In this document: positions 5,879 through 12,774 of the stretch, one piece after another
Position numbering within the stretch: the stretch's first letter is position 1
How the letters are laid out: each line of letters starts with the position of its first letter
Assembly (NCBI GenBank): GCA_027622555.1
Contig: JAQBYJ010000035.1
Location: forward strand, 1 to 46,290
DNA: 46,290 bases
Direction of reading: 5' to 3'
DNA from: Verrucomicrobiota bacterium
GTDB taxonomy: Bacteria; Verrucomicrobiota; Verrucomicrobiia; Opitutales; UBA2995
Position numbers and translations under genes: made by a program
The notes under the pieces: model-generated
Seen by the model: only the letters and a program-made list of their open reading frames with translations
The model's database searches: none
What the model was told of the DNA's origin: nothing

Positions 5879-7036
5879 ATGAAAATTCAGACGATAGAAA
5901 CATTCCTGTTAGAGAGTTCAATTGATGAACCTTTTGCCTGGTCACAGGGTATGGCTGCGAAACGAGCTGCGCTAATCTGCAAGATTACCACCGACGATGG
6001 GTTGGTCGGTTGGGGTGAAGGAGGGGGCTCTCCGTCTCAAACGATTATCCACGATTATTTCGCTCCGCAGTTGCTCGGTGAGGATCCAGGCAATATTAAC
6101 AAATTGTGGCACAAGTTATTTCACACGATTCACAACGATAATCAGGCAGGTGGATTCGGCGGCGGTGCGATTAGCTGTATTGATATCGCTCTGTGGGATC
6201 TCTTGGGTAAGTCCGTAGGTAAAAGTATCGCTGAGCTACTTGGCGGATCGGTAAGGGAGAAGGTCTCTGTTTACGCAACAGGACTCTATTATCGGGATGA
6301 TGAAGGTTATGCCAAATTAACGGCGGAAGCTGAATCGTATGTCGAAGCTGGTTACCAAGGCATGAAGACAAAAATTGGAGGACTCAGCGTGTCCGATGAT
6401 GTTAGGCGCGTAGCGGCCATTCGTGATGCGATAGGCGACGATCTCTTTTTAATGGTGGATGCGAATAAGGCCTACAATGTTTCGACCGCGATAGATATTG
6501 GAAACCGGTTGGCAGAATTGGATATCCATTGGTTTGAAGAACCTCTGATTGCGAATGATGTAGAAGGTTATTTGGATGTCAAAGCCGGGCAACCTCTGAC
6601 CGTTGCCGGAGGTGAAGTTTGGTACAACCGTTTTGAGGCCAGGGACTTTCTGGCTCGCAGGGCACTTGATATTGCTCAGCCCGACGTTCGTTATATCGGC
6701 GGTATCACCGAGTTTCGAAATGTTGCCAGCACCGCTAATGCCATGGGAATTCAGGTCAACCCTCATGTATGGGGTTCGGCGATCATGATTTCCGCGAGCA
6801 TCAGCCTGGCCTCGACTTTCGCTCCTTGTCCTTACGCCCGTATCCCCCGGCCCTATCAACAGGAGCCGGTGATGGAATTCGATCAGACCCCAAACCCCAT
6901 TCGCAATGATTTGGCTTCGATTACGTTTGAGCAATCGGGAGGATTTGTGGAGATTCCACGAGGTCCGGGATTGGGTTTGGAGATAGATGAATTGGCCGTG
7001 AAGCGATTTTGCGTTCGACAAATGATCAGTAATTAA
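5879..7036 (+). CDS. Enolase-superfamily dehydratase/cycloisomerase (mandelate racemase group)
   Basis: The 385-residue enzyme has the two-domain layout of mandelate racemase/muconate lactonising proteins. The K163-T-K165 catalytic motif, metal ligands D194, E220 and E246, and the D269/H296 dyad (QPDV, NPHVWGS) are all present. The 20s-loop region (PFAWSQGMAAKRAALICKIT) resembles D-galactarolactone cycloisomerase and related sugar-acid enzymes, so a substrate such as a hexaric lactone or hexonate is likely but not settled. It opens a right-pointing run with a zinc dehydrogenase (41 bp downstream) and an SDR, fitting a uronate or aldonate degradation operon. Confidence 0.88.
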   Translation: MKIQTIETFLLESSIDEPFAWSQGMAAKRAALICKITTDDGLVGWGEGGGSPSQTIIHDYFAPQLLGEDPGNINKLWHKLFHTIHNDNQAGGFGGGAISCIDIALWDLLGKSVGKSIAELLGGSVREKVSVYATGLYYRDDEGYAKLTAEAESYVEAGYQGMKTKIGGLSVSDDVRRVAAIRDAIGDDLFLMVDANKAYNVSTAIDIGNRLAELDIHWFEEPLIANDVEGYLDVKAGQPLTVAGGEVWYNRFEARDFLARRALDIAQPDVRYIGGITEFRNVASTANAMGIQVNPHVWGSAIMISASISLASTFAPCPYARIPRPYQQEPVMEFDQTPNPIRNDLASITFEQSGGFVEIPRGPGLGLEIDELAVKRFCVRQMISN

Positions 7037-7077
7037 CGGGAAATTTTATATCCCATTCAGACTTTAAGACATCAATC

Positions 7078-8094
7078 ATGAAAGCAGCAGTTTATAAAGG
7101 TAATCGAACGGTAGGAGTAGGGGAGAGTGTTGTCATTCCTCCAGCAAAAGGTGAAGTGCGACTCGACGTCGCCTATTGTGGAATTTGTGGAACCGACATT
7201 CATATTTTCCATGGTCATATGGATCAACGGGTAAAAACCCCGCTACCAATCGGTCACGAAGTCTCTGCCGTTGTTGCAGAAGTGGGAGAAGGTGTTAGCA
7301 ATGTGTCGGTGGGCGACCGGGTTGCTGTTCGACCGTTGTTATTTGGCGAAGCGTCGGACTTTGATAAGGGGCATGCTCATGTTGGAAAAAACCTGAAGTT
7401 TATCGGTATCGATTTGCCTGGCGGTATGCAGGCTTCCTGGACCGTACCTGCATACACCTTGCACAGTCTGCCTGACGATCTGAGCCTTGAGCATGGAGCC
7501 ATGATCGAACCAGCCGCCGTGGCTTGTCATGATGTCCGCTTGGGAGAAGTGGTTGTCGGCGAAAACTGTGTGGTAATCGGCGGAGGACCCATCGGATTGC
7601 TTATCGCTTTGGTCGCGAAGGAAAAAGGTGCCCATGTCATTCTTTCGGAAGTAAATGAATCGCGTCTCAAGCTGGCCGCTTCGTTGGGGCTTGGTGCGGT
7701 TAACCCCCTTAAAACGAATTTGGTCGAGGCAGTTCGAGAAGCTACGAATGGTTCTATGGCTGACTGTGTATTTGAAGTTTCGGGATCCGGTCCCGGTGTT
7801 GAAGTGATGACTGAATTGCCCAATGTGCGGGGACGTATTGTGATGGTTGCCATCCACCCTCAACCCAAGCCGGTCAACCTGTTTAAGTTTTTCTGGTCGG
7901 AGTTGAAGTTGATTGGTGCCCGCCTCTATGAAGAGCGGGATTTTGACGAAGCCATAGCGCTTGCCGCTAGCGGAAAATTGCACCTCGAGAAGCTGATCAC
8001 GCGGATTAGTCCAATTGATGTAGTTCAGGAAACGTTTGAAATCATTGAAGCGAATCCGGATGGCATCAAATACCTCATAGATTGCAGAAGTTAA
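7078..8094 (+). CDS. Zinc-dependent MDR dehydrogenase (sorbitol/L-idonate 5-dehydrogenase-like)
   Basis: The 338-residue protein is a medium-chain dehydrogenase/reductase. Catalytic-zinc ligands C37 and H60-E61 (CGICGTD, IGHE), the IEPAAVACHD segment and a Rossmann GGGPIG turn are present. The four-cysteine structural-zinc lobe is missing. In its place is a shorter loop around residues 90-115, typical of some sugar-acid dehydrogenases. It likely oxidises a polyol or aldonate (for example idonate or galactonate) with NAD(P). It sits between the enolase-superfamily gene and an SDR fragment, so the three probably acted in one pathway. Confidence 0.87.
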   Translation: MKAAVYKGNRTVGVGESVVIPPAKGEVRLDVAYCGICGTDIHIFHGHMDQRVKTPLPIGHEVSAVVAEVGEGVSNVSVGDRVAVRPLLFGEASDFDKGHAHVGKNLKFIGIDLPGGMQASWTVPAYTLHSLPDDLSLEHGAMIEPAAVACHDVRLGEVVVGENCVVIGGGPIGLLIALVAKEKGAHVILSEVNESRLKLAASLGLGAVNPLKTNLVEAVREATNGSMADCVFEVSGSGPGVEVMTELPNVRGRIVMVAIHPQPKPVNLFKFFWSELKLIGARLYEERDFDEAIALAASGKLHLEKLITRISPIDVVQETFEIIEANPDGIKYLIDCRS

Positions 8095-8106
8095 TTTCTA
8101 TTAATC

Positions 8107-8352
8107 ATGAGTATTCAAAACGGCTTTGATCTTTCGGGAAAAACGGCACTGGTTACCGGTTGCAAACGGGGAATCGGAAAATCCATGGCATTGGGATTGG
8201 CGGAGGCCGGTGCCGACATCATCGGTGTTTCAGCTACCCTCGAAACCAAGGGAAGCCAGATTGAAAAGGAGGTGACCGCCTTGGGCCGATCCTTTACAGG
8301 TTACCAGTGTGATTTTGCTGATCGTGGATCCGTCTATGCGTTTATCGAGTAG
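8107..8352 (+). pseudogene. Short-chain dehydrogenase, 5' fragment cut by a transposon
   Basis: The first ~81 codons encode an SDR N-terminus: FDLSGKTALVTGCKRGIGK with the TGxxxGIG cofactor motif and a CDFADRGSV segment (the D that binds adenine). The pattern resembles KduD/gluconate 5-dehydrogenases. The frame ends at a TAG supplied at the edge of the RAYT element. The catalytic NSYK part (normally ~170 more residues) is absent from the window. The break removes a probable step of the upstream catabolic operon. A paralogue elsewhere may compensate. Confidence 0.85.
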
Positions 8353-9357
8353 GGAAAAGGGGTCAGCCCTTGATGTTTGGTGTCGAGTTAACATGACGGC
8401 TGACGTTGCTTGGATCTCCCATGTTTAAGCGGCGGGCAATCCAGGGATTGCTTGCGCTGGTTTTACTTCTTAGTTCTTTTGCGAGTTCAATTTTCCAAGT
8501 GGCTGACTTCTTGTCTTGCGACACCTGCTGTTCTGTCTTTCGGTGCTTCCGAATCCATTTGGAAACCAGTGTTTCGTGGGTCAGTTCGTTCAACTCCCGG
8601 AGCTCCCTTCCTCCCCAGTCCTTGGCGGCTTCCATTTTTTTGAAATCTTTATGCAGTTCTTTCTTATAGTCCTCAGTCGCAATCGCCCAACCACGCAGGT
8701 ATTTCTTTTGCATTTCAGTTTTTTTGCGCGGATCTCCTTCTTCCTGCAGATGTAGTAACTTTTCGTATTGGCGAATGCCTGAAAGGTTATCAGGCAAATT
8801 ACATTCAGACAAAAACCCGCCGCGAACCAGTGGAGGCATGACGGAACGCTTGAATAATTTGGGATAGCTGGAGAGAGAAAATTGCTTCAACTGGTCGACG
8901 CCCAGAAGTTTGGCTCTTACCGGATTCAGGTGAATGTAGTTGACCAGTCCCAGCAAAGAACGTCCGGGCTCGACAAGAAGTGCTTTGTAGCGTCCCTGGA
9001 AAACATGGCCTTGCTCCCCTGTGAATTTATTAAATCGATTGCCGAAGGTGCCCTGAAGCCAACGCATACCTTCAACCAGGTTTCCAAGGGGAGTCTCCAG
9101 GGCCAAATGGTAGTGGTTGCTCATGATGACATAAGCGTGTAATTTCCACCCCCAACGCGCGCAGACTTCAAAGATCGCTTTTTCAAACTGCTCCCCAGTC
9201 TTCCCAATGGTAAACAGGTCCTTTCGATAGTTCCCTCTTGAGATCACATGATACAACGCTCCGCGGTATTGAATGCGAGGTTTACGAGCCATAACGCCAA
9301 TCCAATCGAACTAGAGAAAGGCGTTAATACCAAACATCAAGGGCTGATCCTTTCCCC
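8353..9357 (-). mobile_element. RAYT element with terminal inverted repeats
   Basis: The shared core TCAGCCCTTGATGTTTGGT occurs at 8363-8381 and, inverted, in 9329-9347. Both repeats extend outward through purine-rich runs (GGAAAAGGGG on the left, GGGGAAAGGA inverted on the right). They enclose one transposase gene. The left end truncates an SDR gene and the right end truncates an IS481-like element. The intact gene suggests this is the youngest of the nested insertions. Confidence 0.75.
8363..9292 (-). CDS. REP-associated tyrosine transposase (RAYT, Y1/HUH family)
   Basis: The 309-residue protein starts MARKPRIQYRGALYHVISRG, the common RAYT N-terminus. It has the HUH metal motif in SNHYHLALETP, the candidate catalytic tyrosine in FQGRYKALLVEP, and the YIHLNPVRA motif. 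RAYTs cut single-stranded REP hairpins and are usually single-copy domesticated relatives of IS200/IS605 transposases. The C-terminal ~120 residues are a basic extension ending in residues encoded by the terminal repeat itself. Here the gene is bracketed by inverted repeats and sits on the breakpoint of two other genes, so it behaves like a mobile element. Confidence 0.9.
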   Translation of the reverse strand: MARKPRIQYRGALYHVISRGNYRKDLFTIGKTGEQFEKAIFEVCARWGWKLHAYVIMSNHYHLALETPLGNLVEGMRWLQGTFGNRFNKFTGEQGHVFQGRYKALLVEPGRSLLGLVNYIHLNPVRAKLLGVDQLKQFSLSSYPKLFKRSVMPPLVRGGFLSECNLPDNLSGIRQYEKLLHLQEEGDPRKKTEMQKKYLRGWAIATEDYKKELHKDFKKMEAAKDWGGRELRELNELTHETLVSKWIRKHRKTEQQVSQDKKSATWKIELAKELRSKTSASNPWIARRLNMGDPSNVSRHVNSTPNIKG

Positions 9358-10195
9358 CTCGGCACTGCGCCGATAGATTGCGCGAGGGCGGCTGGGTGGC
9401 TTCTGCTTTCAGATCGCGATGCATGCGCTCATGGGAGCCGTTTTCATGCGGAGAGGCGGGTGTCATAAACTCCACTTGTATGCCCTGTTCTATCCACCAT
9501 ACGCTCAGCTGCGACAAGCCTCCCAAGGCGATGGAGGCAAATGGCGTGCCATTGTCCACGCGAATGATATCGGGCTGGCCATGGTGACGCATCAGCTTTT
9601 TACATAGGCGAAACGTGCCCTTGAATTGCTGGTTGGCGCAGGCATGACATCCAACCACATAACGACTGTAGCGGTCGCACACTGTAAACGGATCGCAGCG
9701 CTGGCCATCTTGCAGGATGAACCAGCCCTTGAAATCGAAAGTCCATACTTCGTTCGGCCGCGTCGGCTCGGTCAGATGCTCTGGGTGGACCCGATACACA
9801 CCCGCCTTACGCTTGCGCTTCTGGCTCAGACCGTGGCGACTGAGGACCAAGGCAATGGTGCTTTCGTGGGGCGGGCGATCGATGCCATGAATCTTTATCA
9901 ATAGATCGCGGAGCTTCTTCGGCCCCCAGGTCGGATGCTTCCGACGCTCCTTGAGTATCAGCTTCTCAACTCCATCAGCCGTCGTACTCGGACAATGCTT
10001 CGGACGGCGGCTGCGCTCCTTCAAGCCCTCCCGGCCTTCCGCTTCATAGCGCAATAGATACTTGTGACCGGTCTTTCGACTGATCCCAAAGTCCGTACAT
10101 AAACTACTGATCGTAAAACGGCCCGTCTGGGCCAAGGTAACAAATCGCTCTTTTTCGGTCATCGGTTCGGTTTCTTTCCAAGGCATAAGTGCCAA
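9311..10195 (-). pseudogene. IS481-like DDE transposase, 3' truncated
   Basis: The reading frame encodes 294 residues. An N-terminal helix-turn-helix part (RFTISSLCTDFGISRKTGHKY) is followed by an rve integrase core with D in WTFDFKG, D in VDNGTPF and E in NGSHERMHRD, so the DDE triad is present. About the last 20 residues come from the terminal repeat of the adjacent RAYT element, and the normal C-terminal ~50 or more residues are lost. Its transposase activity is doubtful, and the element lacks one end, so it should be immobile. Confidence 0.85.
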
Positions 10196-10240
10196 TAAAA
10201 AGTGTTACCGATGTCCTTAGAAGATCTGTTACCGATGTCC
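9358..10240 (-). mobile_element. IS481-family element remnant
   Basis: Only the end upstream of the transposase gene survives. It carries two copies of TGTTACCGATGTCC (10203-10216 and 10227-10240), as in IS481-type termini. The opposite end is replaced by the RAYT element. To the right it abuts the truncated group II intron. Confidence 0.75.
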
Positions 10241-10290
10241 TCGGATCATACCCTCCATGACCCCATTGGCTCTCCCCCCATTGGCTCTCC

Positions 10291-10821
10291 ATTGAGGCCA
10301 AGCTCAAATTGAAGGTGAACCAGGAAAAGAGCCAAGTGGTTAAAGCCCCCCAGCTCGAATTCCTAGGGTTTGCATTCAAAGGCAAACGAATCGTGTGGAG
10401 TGCCAAGTCACTGCACTCGTTCAAATACCGTATCCTTAAGCTAACGAGTCGAAGCTTGGGTGTATCCATGAAATGGCGACTAATGAAGCTTACGCAATAC
10501 ATGCGTGGGTGGATGGGTTACTATGGAATAAGTCACACCTACAAAGTGGTTCTTAGTCTGGATAGTTGGATACGGCGTCGTTTGCGTTGTTGTTATTGGA
10601 AGCAGTGGAAGACAATCAGTAACCGAATCCGCAATCTGATGAAACTGGGGATAGGTCGCAGAAATGCGACTCTCCATGGAGTCTCGGGTAAGGGTTGCTG
10701 GGTAATGTCTAAAACTCCTGTCATTAATGAAGCACTCTCCTCAGACTGGTTAAGCAACCAAGGATTATTATCTCTTAAAACATTGTGGATTCATATCCAT
10801 TATCCAACTACGGTTCGATAG
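10291..10821 (+). pseudogene. Group II intron reverse transcriptase/maturase, C-terminal fragment
   Basis: The open frame from about 10291 encodes the end of an intron-encoded protein. It starts just before the thumb (AKLKLKVNQEKSQV, then EFLGFAFKG) and continues into the maturase domain (LTQYMRGWMGYYGI, then DSWIRRRLRCCYWKQWK), ending with LLSLKTLWI. The seven RT palm/finger blocks, including YADD, are gone. The fragment abuts the IS481 remnant on its left, so the 5' intron was removed when or after that element arrived. Confidence 0.88.
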
Positions 10822-10899
10822 CGTTTCGGAACCGCCTAGTGCGGATCCGCATGCTAGGTGGTGTGGGGGCTGGGGGTTAGATTCCCTCAGCTACCCGAT
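10822..10899 (+). ncRNA. Group II intron domains V and VI (3' end)
   Basis: Domain V is 10831-10862: ACCGCCTAG pairs with CTAGGTGGT below a TGCGG/CCGCA tip. Domain VI follows as a GCTGGGGG stem with a purine-rich bulge that would hold the branch-point A. The intron probably ends at CCCGAT (10894-10899). Intron orientation is opposite to the BrnT/BrnA cassette. Its 3' exon begins TTCTGA, the remaining six bases of the cassette's core box. Confidence 0.8.
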
Positions 10900-11139
10900 T
10901 TCTGATTTGATGCGGTCCGACAACCACATCTTCACGATGGATTGTCTGGTAACACCGACTCGTTTCGCTTCCTTGTCGAGTGTAGAAATCATCCAGACAG
11001 GAAGATCGACATTCATTCGTTTCTGCTCAAGTCCGGGACGCGTAGCTTTGCTCCAATCAAGGTATTTGCTTATGTCCTCTCCATCATCGAATCGTTGATC
11101 GAGTTCCTTAGCTGTTATGGTATCCTTCTTTTTCTTCAT
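10891..11139 (-). CDS. brnA: BrnA-family antitoxin, 3' end altered by the intron
   Basis: The 82-residue protein has a BrnA-like N-terminal toxin-binding part and a ribbon-helix-helix C-terminus (KRMNVDLPVWMISTLDKEAK, then VTRQSIVKMWLSDRI). It should bind BrnT and autoregulate the operon. The start overlaps brnT by 32 bp, the usual toxin-first BrnTA layout. The final Ile-Gly and stop are encoded by the group II intron end, which replaced the original terminus after KSE. That change is at the extreme tail and probably tolerated. Confidence 0.85.
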   Translation of the reverse strand: MKKKKDTITAKELDQRFDDGEDISKYLDWSKATRPGLEQKRMNVDLPVWMISTLDKEAKRVGVTRQSIVKMWLSDRIKSEIG

Positions 11140-11371
11140 CTCTTGCCTTTCGTACCGATATTATTCTCAAGTTCGTTTCTCTCAGCGTGAATATGCACGT
11201 CCACAGACTCCCACGATAGCTCCCGATGAGGGCATAGCGCTCTTCGGTTGTGGATCGGGCAGGAACGATGAGGTGTCTTTCATCATCCCAGAGTGTTTGT
11301 GCTTCGTTGAAATCTATACCGTGCTTTTCACGATTCGATTCTGACTTTTCGGGGTCATACTCGAATTCCAT
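11108..11371 (-). CDS. brnT: BrnT-family ribonuclease toxin
   Basis: The 87-residue protein matches BrnT: MEFEYDPEKSESNREKHGI, DFNEAQTLWDD, then RIISVRKARDEE. These contain the conserved His/Asn near the N-terminus and the Arg-Ile-Ile-Ser-x-Arg-x-Ala active-site strand of this RelE-fold RNase. It precedes and overlaps brnA. The gene begins 50 bp inside what looks like an integron cassette boundary (11421/11422) and, unlike the cassettes at 59-915, has room for its own promoter, as toxin-antitoxin cassettes often do. Confidence 0.88.
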   Translation of the reverse strand: MEFEYDPEKSESNREKHGIDFNEAQTLWDDERHLIVPARSTTEERYALIGSYRGSLWTCIFTLRETNLRIISVRKARDEEKEGYHNS

Positions 11372-11374
11372 TAT

Positions 11375-11407
11375 GGTATAAAAAAGGAATAATTAAGGAA
11401 TCGTCAA
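11375..11407 (-). promoter_or_regulatory. Probable brnTA promoter
   Basis: On the minus strand TTGACG (11407-11402) is a near-consensus -35. TTTATA (11382-11377, 19-bp spacer) or TATACC (11380-11375, 21-bp spacer) could be the -10, so spacing is longer than optimal. The -10 region runs into the start codon, so the transcript would be almost leaderless. Confidence 0.4.
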
Positions 11408-11414
11408 CTTCTTT

Positions 11415-11461
11415 CTCAGAACGCTATATTAAGTAGCACTCAGTGCAACGTAACTTGGTTG
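11415..11461 (-). other. attI-like site of integron platform 2
   Basis: On the plus strand the order is CTCAGAAC (11415-11422), TATATTAAG (11425-11433), ACTCAG (11438-11443), GGTTG (11457-11461). The last three blocks have the same spacing (4 and 13 nt) as in platform 1. On the minus strand a GTT (11422-11420) sits where the cassette would join. The following bases, TTCTGA, are complementary to the TCAGAA at the other end of the brnTA segment, as cassette ends should be. The box GTTCTGA departs from the GTTRRRY consensus, so this is less certain than platform 1. Confidence 0.55.
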
Positions 11462-11798
11462 AATGCCGAGATTATTTTGGAGTGTTTCATTCTTGAAACT
11501 CAATAAACATCGGGCGTGTAGGTAGAGCAAGGTGAAATATTTGCTCACTCCTTTTCCGTCGATTGTTGCAGTCACGTAGGTACTTTCCTCAAATTGCATC
11601 ATATCCAGGTGAAAACAGTTGTTGATTACGGGAGAAAATCGCAGGATTTGGCGGTAATCGCATGCATTAATGTTTCAGTGAAATTGAAAAATTGAGTGCT
11701 CTAAACAACTGGTTTAAAGAAGTAATAAATGATAATGATATTATGTTCACTATTTTATTGCAAAGCTCAGAGTTTGCTTATGTGTATCTTACACTCTC
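11462..11798. other. Gene-free stretch upstream of the second integrase fragment
   Basis: No gene was found in these 337 bases. The stretch is AT-rich. Its right part (11709-11772) resembles 1329-1380 upstream of the first integrase fragment: GGTT...GAAG...AATA, then GTTCACT, TTTTATTGC and TCAGA in order. It probably held the integrase promoter. Confidence 0.5.
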
Positions 11799-12457
11799 AT
11801 GAAGCAACACTTGGTTCGGGTAAAAGAGCTTTATAACAAGGATAGAGAAGCTGGTGTGCCTGGTGTGTATTTGCCTCCTGCCCTAGCCAGAAAATATCCG
11901 AAGGCGGGCGAGCAATGGATATGGCAGTGGGTGTTCCCAAGCCGTCAGCTTAGTAAAGATCCTCGGAGTGAGGTTGTGCGTCGGCATCATCTTACAAAAA
12001 CGCCTTATCAAAGACAAATTACTAAAGCTGCCCGACGTGCTGGGATTAACAAGCGGGTGACATCACATACTCTGCGACATAGTTATGCCACGCACTTACT
12101 GGAAAACGGTGTGGACATAAGCCTGCAGTTTTCACCGGATGTGTCCAAACAGGTAATAAATATTTAAGATAATGTAGTTTAAATGTACAATCTGAATGCT
12201 ACCTGTGGGTATATGGTTTAGACCCATCCTCGGGATGACATGCCGGTTGTTCCTCCCTCACGGCTGCGGTTACGCACAAAAGTGCGCGCCCTAACCTCTC
12301 CGTCGTCAAGCCCAACATCTCAACTCCGTGAAAACACCGGGCAGGAACGGTCCAGGAGCTACTCGGTCACAAATCCGTGGAGACTACCATGATCTACACT
12401 CACGTGATGGCCAAGCCGGGCATCGGAGTGCCCAGTCCGCTCGATGCGCTGGGATAA
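11799..12457 (+). pseudogene. Integron integrase, C-terminal half interrupted by a 224-bp element
   Basis: From the ATG at 11799 the frame encodes the distal catalytic domain of an IntI-type recombinase: [31 protein letters not shown], and [15 protein letters not shown] with the second catalytic His-x-x-Arg. After GVDI (12119) the frame is broken by an insert. It resumes at 12346 as [20 protein letters not shown], with the third His and the tyrosine nucleophile, and ends [12 protein letters not shown]. Joining 12121 to 12346 restores [13 protein letters not shown] exactly. The N-terminal ~200 residues, including the first catalytic Arg, are missing, so even the repaired gene is not functional. 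Confidence 0.88.
12122..12345. mobile_element. 224-bp MITE-like insertion in the integrase
   Basis: The insert starts CCTGCAGTTTTCACCGG (12122-12138) and ends CCGTGAAAACACCGGGCAGG (12326-12345). The ends are imperfect inverted repeats (CCTGC, a variable 2-6 nt, then TTTTCAC and GG). No protein is encoded. A small CGCAC/GTGCG hairpin lies around 12274-12287. No target-site duplication is evident. Its removal leaves a perfect coding joint, which defines both edges to the base. Confidence 0.72.
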
Positions 12458-12774
12458 CAGCCCCAAGGCAAAATATACAGAACCTGGAAGAATCGGGAGC
12501 CATTTCGACAAGCCAAGGAATACAAGCTCACTTCCTACAGTTCTGGTACCCGATTTTGAGTTTAAGTTTCCCAGCGGAAAGAAATAGCACGCAGGCGCGT
12601 ACAGCCACCCTACCCTCCGGGTTGCAGGAGTTCATAAATTAAGCAGCCTGGTCGGAGAAGAGGCCGGGTACTCACCCACTTTTAGATACACCTTTAATCG
12701 GAAAATTGAAAAAAATTTGGTGGCAATCGAGCGCGAATCGGAAACAGTCTGTGTTTTCAGAAATTAATCCACTT
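12458..12774. other. Gene-free stretch between integrase fragment and aminotransferase
   Basis: No gene or family was recognised in these 317 bases. The aminotransferase frame stays open upstream to 12706, but the ATG at 12775 starts the conserved protein. The stretch must hold its promoter. No confident -35/-10 pair was assigned. Confidence 0.4.

Noticed and set aside
6449-7021. 190-codon open frame antisense to the enolase-superfamily gene
   Set aside because: It mirrors a well-supported coding frame and has no recognisable features.
12328-12642. 104-codon forward ORF after the integrase
   Set aside because: It reads the integrase 3' part in the wrong frame; the correct frame gives ELLGHKSV and the tyrosine motif.
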